Assembly: GCA_900450455.1 (NCBI GenBank)
Contig: UGGN01000001.1
Location: 992,001-1,056,000, forward strand
Length of the DNA stretch: 64,000 nt
Direction: 5' to 3'
Origin: [Eubacterium] infirmum
GTDB taxonomy: Bacteria > Bacillota > Clostridia > Peptostreptococcales > Anaerovoracaceae
This document shows, piece by piece, positions 43,688 through 52,251 of this stretch. The position numbers and the translations under genes were made by a program. The first letter of the stretch is position 1, and every line of letters starts with the position of its first letter. The notes beneath the pieces are model-generated. The model made no database searches and was not told where the DNA came from. It saw nothing but the letters and a program-made list of their open reading frames with translations.

Positions 43688-44983
43688 CTATAGTCCGAGA
43701 AGCTGCATTTTAATTTTGTCGAACTCTTCTTGAGACAGTACACCGGCATCCAGCAACTTTTTCATCTCAATCAGCTTTGCGGTAGGATCCTGTGGTTGAG
43801 ACTGCTGATCTTGCTGTGGCTGAACCTGCTGAGGCTGCTCTTGTTGAGGTGGCTGTTGATACTGCTGTTGTGGTTGCTGAGGTTGCTGAGGTGGCTGTTG
43901 ATACTGCTGTTGTGGTTGCTGACCGAAACCCGGCTGATATGTACTTTGGTTGTTAGGTTGCTGCATTCCACCCATAACATTTCCTGCGGCACCCATGCCC
44001 ATGCCCATAAATGCCATGCCTGTTCCTCCACCATTTTCTCCTGCTGCCTGCATACCTCTTGCAACTGACTGCTGCATAAAGGAGTTGCCACGAGCACCGG
44101 AGAGCGCATCTGCACGCTTGACATCCTTCATCATTTCCTTGGTGTCTTCGTCGTACTCTATGGAGAGGATAGCGGTTTTAACAATTTCAAGACCTCTATC
44201 CTGCTTCCATTGATATGCATCGTCCACTGCACTGGACAGAGCCTGTGCGAAACCGATTTGATCTCCCTGGATCTTGCTCATTCGATTTCCCTTTGAAGGG
44301 TCATTTGTGTAGTTTGAGAAAGCGGCGGAAAGACTACCAACTACCTCGCTGAAAAGCTGCTCACCGGCAGGATTGTCCATATCTGAGAAATCAAACTCAG
44401 GAGCATTTGCTACAAGATATGTAACAGGTACGAAGTTCTTTATGAACAGGATAGGATCGACTATCTTAAGAGTATATGTGCCTCGTGTAACTGCACCTAC
44501 CTGTGTACCGAAATATGCATCGTCCCAGTATATTTCCGACTGTGTTCCAAACCTGTTGTTAGGAATTTCCTTTAAGTTTACATAGAATACAAGCTGCTGT
44601 GCTGCCGGAATTCCACCAAATTTAAATCTCTCCCAAGACTGTTTAACCAGTGAATCGATGAGTCCGTCTCCGGCAAAAATTGACTTGGAATTGATTGTAT
44701 CATTTGTGTACTCATAACCTCCGGGTTCAGTTATGATTCCCGTCATTGCACCGTCCTGCATAGTTATGAGAGCCATACCTTCAGGTACAATTATCTTGCT
44801 GCCGTTTGATATGATGTTTTCGCTTCCCTTGGTGTTAGATCCTCTGCCATTATTTGTTCCCATCGGAACGCCTGAGAATACACCGGCAGTAGCGGAGACA
44901 CCCGGCTTAGGACCATAAAAGTCTTGCCACTGATCGGCTAATGTTCCACCTATGGAACCTTTTACTGCTTGAATAAAACCCAT
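43688..44983 (-). CDS. SPFH-domain protein with PQ-rich linker and SHOCT tail (YdjI-like)
   Basis: The 431-residue protein has an SPFH/virion-core-like domain (about 50-290; G-G-Y-E-Y, R-G-T-Y-T-L-K-I-V-D-P), a Gly/Met-rich stretch, an 80-residue Pro/Gln-rich linker with imperfect tandem repeats, and a C-terminal SHOCT motif (I-E-M-K-K-L-L-D-A-G-V-L-S-Q-E-E-F). It resembles YdjI, which tethers PspA to the membrane. AGGAGGAAC precedes the ATG. The linker is encoded by two ~33-bp near-identical units around 43850-43920, so its length may vary by slippage. Confidence 0.75.
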   Translation of the reverse strand: MGFIQAVKGSIGGTLADQWQDFYGPKPGVSATAGVFSGVPMGTNNGRGSNTKGSENIISNGSKIIVPEGMALITMQDGAMTGIITEPGGYEYTNDTINSKSIFAGDGLIDSLVKQSWERFKFGGIPAAQQLVFYVNLKEIPNNRFGTQSEIYWDDAYFGTQVGAVTRGTYTLKIVDPILFIKNFVPVTYLVANAPEFDFSDMDNPAGEQLFSEVVGSLSAAFSNYTNDPSKGNRMSKIQGDQIGFAQALSSAVDDAYQWKQDRGLEIVKTAILSIEYDEDTKEMMKDVKRADALSGARGNSFMQQSVARGMQAAGENGGGTGMAFMGMGMGAAGNVMGGMQQPNNQSTYQPGFGQQPQQQYQQPPQQPQQPQQQYQQPPQQEQPQQVQPQQDQQSQPQDPTAKLIEMKKLLDAGVLSQEEFDKIKMQLLGL

Positions 44984-45079
44984 GAAATGTTCCTCCTACA
45001 TTTTGTAATATAATAACTGCTATAGAATATGTAAAAATGTTCTACTTAATGAATAGAATATTACTGCATTCAATAAAAT

Positions 45080-45102
45080 AAAAGTACCCAAAGGGTACTT
45101 TT
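45080..45102. terminator. Intrinsic terminator of the LuxR-type gene
   Basis: A 10-bp perfect stem AAAAGTACCC / GGGTACTTTT with a 3-base loop, with A/T arms on both sides. It is placed 35 bp beyond the stop of the minus-strand gene at 45137. Confidence 0.75.
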
Positions 45103-45136
45103 ATGCATAATGGTATGAATAGAGATGATTCTGTAT

Positions 45137-46588
45137 CTATTGCAACAATTCACTCAGATCTTCCGACATATCACATCTCTCAAACAGATCAATATACATG
45201 CTGATTTCTTCCTTTGATTTTATTCCAAGCTTTGAGTAGATGTTTTTCGTATGCTTTTTTACAGTATTTATGCTTATAAATTCCAACTCAGCTATTTCTG
45301 TAGCGTTATACTCATTGGCATAGTCTGTGAATATCTTTTTCTCCTGTGGGGTAAGTGATGATACACTTTTGAGGAAATCATCAAGCGCTTCACGCAGATT
45401 CTTTGGGATTTCATTAACAGACATAAAATGAGTATCTCGAACAAGAGCAGATATTGCCTCTTTAGCAGATATCTCATTGATTAGTTCATCAGCAGATATA
45501 TATGATTCATCCACAATATCCATAATATCCGGGAGGGTGGCAATGTCATGCATAAGTGTGATTTTACAAATTTGAATCGGAAATTCAAAACATAGATCTC
45601 TATACTCAAGCTTCTGACCGAAAAGTATCTTAATATCGGAAATTATATTCTTCTCTTTGTCTTTGGCATCAGGTTCAACAATAATAGCAAAAGTGCCCCT
45701 TTCACAATAGAATACTTTTGAACCTCGTGAAATTTTCTTGAGATTGCTACCCAAAAATGACAATAAGGGGTTAAATTTTGAATTGCCTTTTGAAGCAGCA
45801 TTGAAGAAATCTTTTTTGTATAATTTTATCAGAATCACATCAGCACTAATTTTGCTATTAAAGCATAAAACTAAAGTCTTCACAAAAGAATATCTGTTAG
45901 GGGTTCCTGTAATGTGTTCATATGTGTTATCAAGAGTATCTATAGAAAGTGAAAGACACATTAGGGCAATTGCCTGAAAAAACAACTCTATAAGCTGATG
46001 TTTCAAAAAGAAAAGCTGTATCACAACAGGGACGATTGAAAAAATGAGTATCATCAGTAATAAACGTCTTTGGGTCTGCACAATAAGTCTCTTCTGTCTA
46101 TGTACAATTATTATAGCGATAAACATGTAAATAATTGCCCCGATATTATATATATACATACCTGAACCATGTTGATACATATTCTTTGCATCATAATAGA
46201 ACACTGAATGTGTAAATGGATTGGAAATCAAAGATAGAGCCATTATCAACACTGCAGGTGACCAAAACAACAGTTTCTGAGTTTTTGTAGCGTTTATGTA
46301 AAGCTTAAGAGATACAATGATGAATATGGTAAATACTATTGGTTCGGAACCGTGCATAATGATATATAAATAGTTTAGGAGGCTTCTTACAGAAATAGAA
46401 AACAAATCAATATATGAATTGGATATAGAACTTAAAATATCAAGCGAAGTTGTTATCAGATGCATAATTAAAATGGCGAAAAATATGCGATTCTCAAGGA
46501 TCTGCATATCATTTCGCACTTTCATGAAGACTAAAGGTATAGCTGTGATAAAGAGTGCTGCTATATCGAATGAAATGTTGTAAACCAT
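45137..46588 (-). CDS. Membrane-bound LuxR-type regulator
   Basis: The 483-residue protein starts with seven or so transmembrane helices (to about residue 220), a cytoplasmic middle domain of uncertain type (around T-G-T-P-N-R-Y-S-F, possibly a degenerate GGDEF-like fold) and a C-terminal LuxR helix-turn-helix (L-T-P-Q-E-K-K-I-F, A-T-E-I-A-E, S-I-N-T-V-K-K-H-T-K-N-I-Y-S-K-L). Thus a one-component sensor regulator. The ATG lacks a good ribosome binding site. A terminator follows. It lies divergent to the small genes at 46876. Confidence 0.8.
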   Translation of the reverse strand: MVYNISFDIAALFITAIPLVFMKVRNDMQILENRIFFAILIMHLITTSLDILSSISNSYIDLFSISVRSLLNYLYIIMHGSEPIVFTIFIIVSLKLYINATKTQKLLFWSPAVLIMALSLISNPFTHSVFYYDAKNMYQHGSGMYIYNIGAIIYMFIAIIIVHRQKRLIVQTQRRLLLMILIFSIVPVVIQLFFLKHQLIELFFQAIALMCLSLSIDTLDNTYEHITGTPNRYSFVKTLVLCFNSKISADVILIKLYKKDFFNAASKGNSKFNPLLSFLGSNLKKISRGSKVFYCERGTFAIIVEPDAKDKEKNIISDIKILFGQKLEYRDLCFEFPIQICKITLMHDIATLPDIMDIVDESYISADELINEISAKEAISALVRDTHFMSVNEIPKNLREALDDFLKSVSSLTPQEKKIFTDYANEYNATEIAELEFISINTVKKHTKNIYSKLGIKSKEEISMYIDLFERCDMSEDLSELLQ

Positions 46589-46837
46589 AATTTTAGCGCC
46601 GTTATAAACTAAAAATCCATATAGAAATGTTACAGTGCAATTTGTGATATTGACTTTGTCACATATTGATTTGCGTATAACTTTAATATTAACCTAAATA
46701 ATATCAATTAAAAATGTTTTTTAAATTATATAATATATCTATAGCAATTACAATGAGTGTGCCAAGAAAAACATAACATCGCGGGCTTAAATATGGACTT
46801 AAGTCGTAAAAAACATGCAATTCTATTTAAAAACTGA

Positions 46838-46843
46838 TATAAT
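46838..46843 (+). promoter_or_regulatory. Candidate -10 upstream of the small membrane protein
   Basis: A TATAAT lies 32 bases before the start at 46876. A convincing -35 is missing (ATGCAA at the expected place). The rest of the 287-bp divergent gap with the LuxR-type gene shows nothing else. Confidence 0.35.
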
Positions 46844-46875
46844 ATTAAGGTGTAGAGAATTTTAGGAGGGTTATA

Positions 46876-47100
46876 ATGGAAAGTAAAAGAAAAGATTGGT
46901 TAGGTATACTCTTTGGTGTTATCTGGTTCATAGGATCACTAATTATTTTGGTTATGTACTTCACAGGAAGCCTTGGCGAAACATTTACAGTCCCAAGAAT
47001 CGTCGCTTGGGTATATGATCTGCTTGGTATTGTTCCGGGAGCCCTGATCCAAATGGTACTGAGTGCTTTGTTAATATTCTTTAGTATTAGAAAAAAGTGA
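46876..47100 (+). CDS. Small two-helix membrane protein
   Basis: The 74-residue protein has two transmembrane segments (about 8-30 and 48-70) joined by a short loop, and a basic C-terminus. AGGAGGG precedes the ATG. No family was recognised. Confidence 0.6.
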   Translation: MESKRKDWLGILFGVIWFIGSLIILVMYFTGSLGETFTVPRIVAWVYDLLGIVPGALIQMVLSALLIFFSIRKK

Positions 47101-47178
47101 TAAGCCATTCTTTTAGAGAGACTTTGAGTTAATCTAACTATAATGTAAATAAAATTTATGAATCAAAAGGGGAAAAGT

Positions 47179-47832
47179 ATGATTAAAATATCAAATGGGG
47201 CTGCTAAAAGCGTAAAAGTAAATAAGCGTCATCTCGTTTTGCTTTTTTTTATATTGATTCTTGTATTTACAGCTATGCTTTCGGCATGTGCCGGCAATGG
47301 GAATATATCAAAGAGACTTCAATCAGATGGATTTGATATATACATATATAGTGATGTCGATATAGAGACAAGAGAGCAGTTAGATGAATTTAAGAAAGCC
47401 AAATATTTTGTTAGGTTCGACCTTAGATCGGCGGGCCCTTTCTATGTCGAACTTGAATATGAATCAGGAAAGCTTAGTAGAATAGTATGTAATAACGGTT
47501 TTGATGAATGTAGCGGTAGCTTTTATGTCATAGATATTGAGAAATCTGCAGAGTACTACTGCGCTTATTATCTGCAGGATTACGATGCGCCGTCTGAGTA
47601 TTATTATAAGATGATAAGCGGTTCTAAGAAGGATGTCATTTATTTCTTCAAACCTGAGAAAAAGCTAAATAAGAAAGACGGTGAGCGATACATCAAGCTT
47701 GTCAAGGACTATTTACAAAAGTATGGACTTGACAAGAAAACCCTGATGAATTTAGGTAAGGAAACAAAGTATTTTAGAGATTATTTGCCTAAGAGGGATG
47801 AAATTAAAGTCGAAGAAGAGGATGATTATTAG
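47179..47832 (+). CDS. Lipoprotein of unknown function
   Basis: The 217-residue protein has a long basic leader, a hydrophobic segment and a lipobox M-L-S-A-C near residue 38, so it is anchored outside the membrane. The rest is charged and Tyr-rich without recognised domains. The ATG at 47179 was taken because AAAGGGG lies upstream; an earlier ATG (47158) has no site. It follows the small membrane protein by about 80 bp. Confidence 0.65.
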   Translation: MIKISNGAAKSVKVNKRHLVLLFFILILVFTAMLSACAGNGNISKRLQSDGFDIYIYSDVDIETREQLDEFKKAKYFVRFDLRSAGPFYVELEYESGKLSRIVCNNGFDECSGSFYVIDIEKSAEYYCAYYLQDYDAPSEYYYKMISGSKKDVIYFFKPEKKLNKKDGERYIKLVKDYLQKYGLDKKTLMNLGKETKYFRDYLPKRDEIKVEEEDDY

Positions 47833-47841
47833 ATCGTATTA

Positions 47842-47870
47842 TTGACAGAATTTTTTATATATGATAGCAT
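47842..47870 (+). promoter_or_regulatory. Promoter of the riboswitch transcript
   Basis: A perfect TTGACA (47842-47847), exactly 17 bases, TAGCAT (47865-47870). The predicted start lies about 15 bases before the aptamer. Confidence 0.75.
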
Positions 47871-47884
47871 TAAACTATAATTAA

Positions 47885-47972
47885 ATAGTATTCAAAGGAG
47901 GGAATTAGGTGTAATTCCTAAGCGGTCCCGCCACTGTGAAGACATTAGTCAAGCCAGGTTACTCCTTTGAGT
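47885..47972 (+). ncRNA. Cobalamin riboswitch aptamer
   Basis: Conserved cobalamin-aptamer elements occur in order: GGTG (47908-47911) with flanking GGAATT/AATTCC, GCGGTCCCGCCACTGT containing GCCACTG (47930-47936), and AAGCCAGG (47951-47958). A 9-bp closing helix TCAAAGGAG (47892-47900) / CTCCTTTGA (47962-47970) encloses the core. High cobalamin should repress the gene at 48177. Confidence 0.9.
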
Positions 47973-48024
47973 ATAGCCATTTTATTCTACGAGCGATGGA
48001 ATGTTATGACTGTTAAATAGAGAT

Positions 48025-48131
48025 TCTGTGCTGTCACGCACAGAGCCCGGACCGGAAACGATTAACTTTGATATTTCCGGGTAGGTTCTAGCTAAATACA
48101 TCAGAAACATTGCAGCCTAAGCTGCTTTTTT
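48025..48131 (+). terminator. Riboswitch expression platform with intrinsic terminator
   Basis: Hairpins TCTGTGC/GCACAGA (48025-48044) and CCGGAAA/TTTCCGG (48052-48080) precede a terminator GCAGC-CTAA-GCTGC (48112-48125) with T6. The terminator lies between the aptamer and the surface-protein gene, so control is probably by transcription termination. Confidence 0.65.
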
Positions 48132-48176
48132 GTTTGTCCGTAGAATAGCGATAATATTTTGTAGAGGAGAACTAGT

Positions 48177-51100
48177 ATGAACAAAAGGTTTTTAACCGGA
48201 CTATTCAGCTTGATGCTGGCATTATCTCTTGTTTTACCGACTGTTGAGGTAAATCAAGTATTTGCAACAGATAGCAAAGCAGAAGTGACTGTCGCCAAAG
48301 GTATCGGAAGCGAAAGACCGGCAAGCAAAAAACTTGTAAAATTTGCAGAAAAACAGTATTCCGTTGTGGGTACTGTCGGAAAGCAAGAGGAACTCGTGCT
48401 AAAGGGCTATGCTGAAGACGGTTCAGAAGTACAGCTTGATCTAGAGGTTGAAATCCCCGACGGATGGAAGCCTTATATCGATGTTACAGCAAAAGGCAAC
48501 AAGCTTACGATAAAGGACAAGGGCAAGGCGTGGAGTTCTCAATGTATAGTTAATGACAAGAGCAACAAGGATGTAACTGTAAGGATTTATATTGAATTTA
48601 AAAATCCTGCTTCTGATGATCCTAATGTTGGCACACCTGCACAGTGGAATTTTGATAAGAAAACCAACACTCTTAAGGGTTTTAAGAATAAAAACAATCC
48701 TACGGAAGTAATTATTCCAAAGACCATCGATGGAACGCCTGTAAAACACATTGATAAAAATGCGTTTAAGTTTAGCTCCTTCGACGGAAAAGTTAATAAC
48801 AGGATAACAAAGCTGACCATACCTGAGGGTATTGAAAGCACGGGATATATGTCGTTTCAGGGCAATAACCTGTCTGAAGTAAAGCTGCCTAAGTCACTTA
48901 CATCACTTGGCGGACGAAGCTTCTTCGGCAATACCAATCTCAAGAGGGTTGAATTTGCAGATGGTATAAACCTTGAGATTATACAAAGCGATGCTTTCCA
49001 GAACACAGGTCTTGAAAGTATTGAGCTCCCTGATTCCGTGAAGAAGATTGAAAGTGGAGCATTTAACGGTTCACATCTCAAAAAGATTAAATTAGGTAAC
49101 AATATCACAGAGATAGGTGACAGCGCATTCTCATTTACACTACTTGAAGAATTTACGATTCCGGAAAGCGTTAAAACCTTAGGTAAAAATAGCAGGAACG
49201 TCGGCATATTTTTCAGGACCTTCAGTGAGAAAACCGATTATACAAAAGGTACGGAAAGATTTGCAAAGGTATACGATAGCACAGGTAAAGCAAATGTTGT
49301 AAATACAAGAGCGGTAGTCAATCCTCAGTCGGTAACAATCAAATACAGGGACGAAAACGGTAAGACTATCAGTGAAGATAAGGTTGTTGTCGGAGCCGAA
49401 AAGAATAAACTGGTTATTGAGAAGATTCCCGGCAAGTATTTTACAAAAGAAGTGTACAGTGCCGGTGCAGGAGATGGTCACTATTACACTAACTATCTAA
49501 ATCCTTTCGTGACAAACGGTGCAAAGGTATACTCTGATGAGACTCTAACAAAGGCAATTATCGGAGAAAACTACTATACTATTGGAAAAAGCTATGAATT
49601 CACTCCGGAATACATCAAAGGATATATCACACCTGAGAAGGTGACTAAGACTATATCAAAGGATGACCACGAGGTAGTATTCACATACAAGGAAGCGGGA
49701 AAGGTCGAGGTCAAGGCTGAGGGTGATGGTCTAAAGCTTGATATTGAGAGCGATAAGGAAAGTGTTGGAAAGACAGTAAACTTCACTCTTTACGAACCTT
49801 CCGGAAAGGTGCTCGATAAGCTGCTTCTAAATGATGAGGACATAAAGTCTAAGGCAAGCTTTGATGGACTCAAATACAGCGGATCATTTGAGGTAAAGGG
49901 TAAGACCTTAATAAAGGCTGTATATAAGGATGCGGACGTCAAGAATAAGCTTGAGTTTGATGTAGAAAAGACAGAGCTTAAGCTGGGAGATAAGAGCAAT
50001 TTCAAAGTTAAATACCGTGGAAAGGCCATACAACTACCTAATGAAGATATTGAAATCACAACGGATGTAGATAGGCTTCTAAAGATAAATGAAGCTGAAG
50101 GAAGTTTCAAGGCAATAACAGCAAAGAGCGGTAAACTAAAGCTTTCTGTAAAATCAAATCCATCTCTTAATGCCGAAAAAACGATTCAAGTTGAGGCTAT
50201 CACGGTCGATATGAGAATGGAAGACTTGCATAACACAGTCATAAGCAAGACTCCTGTAAAGATCGACCAGCTATACTTCACTGCAGGTGTTGACTATTAT
50301 ACCGATGTTGAGTTTGATGCTCCGGTACCTGCACTAGCGATAGAAAAGGCTTTGAAGGCTAAGGGTGTTAATACTGCGTCAAAGGAAGAGTTCAACTGCA
50401 ACGATAACTGCGGATGGATGAAGGTTTTAGGCAAGGACCTATGGACCGGTATCAATCCAAACGGAAGCTTTATGTATTCTGTTAATAATAAGATGGCTGA
50501 CAAAGTAATCTCAGAATTTGAGCTCAAAGGCGGAGATAATATCTGCGTTTTCTATGATGATAACTGGAAGATTAGAACGGATCTGGCTTTCTTTGATAAG
50601 GAAGAATACACCATTGAAGAGGGCGAAGAAGTAGAATTCACTTTGATGGGTTCTGACATAAGTTACGGTGCAGATAGTACAGCAAAGCCAATCAGCGGTG
50701 CAGCACTGGAGTTTGTTGAAGGACCTAATGCTCCTAATGTGAGCGAAGCAAAGACCGATTCTCAGGGTAAGGTTAGATTCAGATTCGAGAAGGCGGGCGA
50801 GTATAAAATTTCAGCAGTTGCCCCGGGCAAGTCAATTGCCAGACCTTACGCTAAGGTGGTAGTTAAGAAAGCTGCGGCTGCTCAGGAACTGGAATTTGCT
50901 GATACGAGCAACGAAAATAAGGATCTCAATGTTGAATACGACTTCGGTGCAAATAAGGTCTCATTTGTTAAAGGCAAGGCAAAAGCCATTGTGCTTAAAT
51001 TAGATGTGGATATTTCAAATCTATTTAAGGGCAAAGTAATATCAAAGGACAACTTAGTAGGCAGCCTGGTTCTGGAAGAAGACGGAAAGGCATCTAAGGA

Positions 51101-51467
51101 GCTGGAGTTTGGTAAGGATTATACAGCAAAGGAAGGCAGCATAATCATAAATCTAAGTGGAAACTGTCTAAATAGTTTAAAGGTTGGCAGTTACAAACTA
51201 AAGCTTAAGACTAAAGTTGGCTTTGCAAGCATTAACTTGGTTGTTCTAAATCCTGCTCCGGTGCCTGGAAGTCAGCCACAGATTCAGCCGACAAAGCCGG
51301 TAAATCCAGCAGCAAATTCACCACATGTAGCAAACAAACCGGGTGCCAAAGGTGCATTGACAGGAGATACCACAGGTCTTGTAAATTACATAATTATCGG
51401 AAGTATTGCTTTAGCAATCCTAATCATAGGACTTATAGCAAGAAGAAAAGCGACTCAGAATAAGTAA
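48177..51467 (+). CDS. Surface protein with LRR, MucBP-like and DUF4430 domains, under cobalamin control
   Basis: The 1096-residue protein has a signal peptide (residues 1-31), BspA-type leucine-rich repeats (about 155-345), a MucBP-like region (385-500), Ig-like stretches, a DUF4430 domain (about 676-805; related to the C-terminal domain of transcobalamin/intrinsic factor), a further beta domain, a Pro-rich stalk and a C-terminal transmembrane helix with R-R-K. Before the helix stands A-L-T-G-D rather than a canonical LPXTG. The cobalamin riboswitch upstream fits a role in capturing cobalamin or a cobinamide at the surface; this is inferred. AGGAG precedes the ATG. Confidence 0.8.
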   Translation: MNKRFLTGLFSLMLALSLVLPTVEVNQVFATDSKAEVTVAKGIGSERPASKKLVKFAEKQYSVVGTVGKQEELVLKGYAEDGSEVQLDLEVEIPDGWKPYIDVTAKGNKLTIKDKGKAWSSQCIVNDKSNKDVTVRIYIEFKNPASDDPNVGTPAQWNFDKKTNTLKGFKNKNNPTEVIIPKTIDGTPVKHIDKNAFKFSSFDGKVNNRITKLTIPEGIESTGYMSFQGNNLSEVKLPKSLTSLGGRSFFGNTNLKRVEFADGINLEIIQSDAFQNTGLESIELPDSVKKIESGAFNGSHLKKIKLGNNITEIGDSAFSFTLLEEFTIPESVKTLGKNSRNVGIFFRTFSEKTDYTKGTERFAKVYDSTGKANVVNTRAVVNPQSVTIKYRDENGKTISEDKVVVGAEKNKLVIEKIPGKYFTKEVYSAGAGDGHYYTNYLNPFVTNGAKVYSDETLTKAIIGENYYTIGKSYEFTPEYIKGYITPEKVTKTISKDDHEVVFTYKEAGKVEVKAEGDGLKLDIESDKESVGKTVNFTLYEPSGKVLDKLLLNDEDIKSKASFDGLKYSGSFEVKGKTLIKAVYKDADVKNKLEFDVEKTELKLGDKSNFKVKYRGKAIQLPNEDIEITTDVDRLLKINEAEGSFKAITAKSGKLKLSVKSNPSLNAEKTIQVEAITVDMRMEDLHNTVISKTPVKIDQLYFTAGVDYYTDVEFDAPVPALAIEKALKAKGVNTASKEEFNCNDNCGWMKVLGKDLWTGINPNGSFMYSVNNKMADKVISEFELKGGDNICVFYDDNWKIRTDLAFFDKEEYTIEEGEEVEFTLMGSDISYGADSTAKPISGAALEFVEGPNAPNVSEAKTDSQGKVRFRFEKAGEYKISAVAPGKSIARPYAKVVVKKAAAAQELEFADTSNENKDLNVEYDFGANKVSFVKGKAKAIVLKLDVDISNLFKGKVISKDNLVGSLVLEEDGKASKELEFGKDYTAKEGSIIINLSGNCLNSLKVGSYKLKLKTKVGFASINLVVLNPAPVPGSQPQIQPTKPVNPAANSPHVANKPGAKGALTGDTTGLVNYIIIGSIALAILIIGLIARRKATQNK

Positions 51468-51480
51468 TAATCAAAGAACA

Positions 51481-51510
51481 AAAGACGATGGCTAGCCTGT
51501 CGTCTTTTTT
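51481..51510 (+). terminator. Intrinsic terminator after the surface-protein gene
   Basis: AAAGACGA / TCGTCTTT, an 8-bp stem with an 11-base loop and T6, 14 bases after the stop codon. It separates the gene from the TetR operon. Confidence 0.85.
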
Positions 51511-51570
51511 GGTGCTCAAAGTTAAGGCATATAGTAATACTATAAAAAATCAATTTATCAAAAAAAGTGC

Positions 51571-51599
51571 TTGTTAGTTATACCTAACTTATGTATAAT
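51571..51599 (+). promoter_or_regulatory. Promoter of the TetR-ABC operon
   Basis: TTGTTA (51571-51576), exactly 17 bases, TATAAT (51594-51599). A dyad GTTAG/CTAAC (51573-51588) lies in the spacer. Confidence 0.65.
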
Positions 51600-51605
51600 A
51601 TAGAT

Positions 51606-51623
51606 ACCGACGGACGCGTCGGT
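51606..51623. promoter_or_regulatory. Predicted TetR operator
   Basis: A perfect 7-4-7 dyad, ACCGACG-GACG-CGTCGGT, starts at the predicted transcription start. A repressor there would block the operon; the adjacent TetR gene is the obvious candidate. Confidence 0.65.
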
Positions 51624-51642
51624 TCAAAAGGGAGGTGAATAT

Positions 51643-52251
51643 ATGTGCGCTGCAAAGAGACTTAGCGAGTCTGAAAGAAAAAATGAAATAATGGATTCAG
51701 CCGCTGATGTAATAATCCGAAAGGGTTTGGAAAATGCAACGATGGAAGATATTATAGCCGGTACCAGTTTATCAAAGGGGGGTGTTTATCACTACTATAA
51801 AAGCGTCAATGAGATATTTAAAGACATAATGATCTTTGGAATTGAGTATAGAAATGCAATTATAAAAGAACACATGGACGAGTGCGAAAAGGGTCATGAG
51901 ATGGAATTTATGGCAAAGCAACTTGTCGAAAAGATTATAGATGATAATCCGTACATACCACTTTATGTTGAGTTTCTGATTGCAAAGAAGAGAAATCCGG
52001 AGCTTGAGGATATGATGCATGATCTGCAAGAGCAGACAAACGATAGTCTTAATAAGCTCGTTAGCGAAGGCTCAGGATGGCTCTTTGATACAGATCTCTT
52101 TGATATTTTAACGGATATCATCAATGCACTTATTCTCGCTTCCAATGTTTTGGGAGCTAGAGAGAACTTTAAGAAAAATAGACAGCTTCTGGAGAGAATG
52201 TTTGTCAAAGTATTTGAGCAAGGAAGGGAGAGAGGCGATGGACGTTTATAA
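51643..52251 (+). CDS. TetR-family repressor
   Basis: The 202-residue protein has the TetR N-terminal helix-turn-helix (A-T-M-E-D-I-I-A-G-T-S-L-S-K-G-G-V-Y-H-Y-Y) and a helical ligand domain. GGGAGGTG precedes the ATG. It overlaps the first ABC gene by 14 bases and a perfect dyad lies in the promoter, so it probably represses its own operon, released by a ligand exported or imported by the transporter. Confidence 0.9.
   Translation: MCAAKRLSESERKNEIMDSAADVIIRKGLENATMEDIIAGTSLSKGGVYHYYKSVNEIFKDIMIFGIEYRNAIIKEHMDECEKGHEMEFMAKQLVEKIIDDNPYIPLYVEFLIAKKRNPELEDMMHDLQEQTNDSLNKLVSEGSGWLFDTDLFDILTDIINALILASNVLGARENFKKNRQLLERMFVKVFEQGRERGDGRL

Noticed and set aside
43730..44068. Leucine-rich plus-strand open frame opposite the SPFH gene
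   Set aside because: It is the complement of the Pro/Gln-rich linker codons and has no ribosome binding site.
52124..52237. Longer N-terminus for the first ABC half-transporter
   Set aside because: The extension lies within the TetR gene in another frame and has no ribosome binding site; the ATG at 52238 has GGAGAGAGG.
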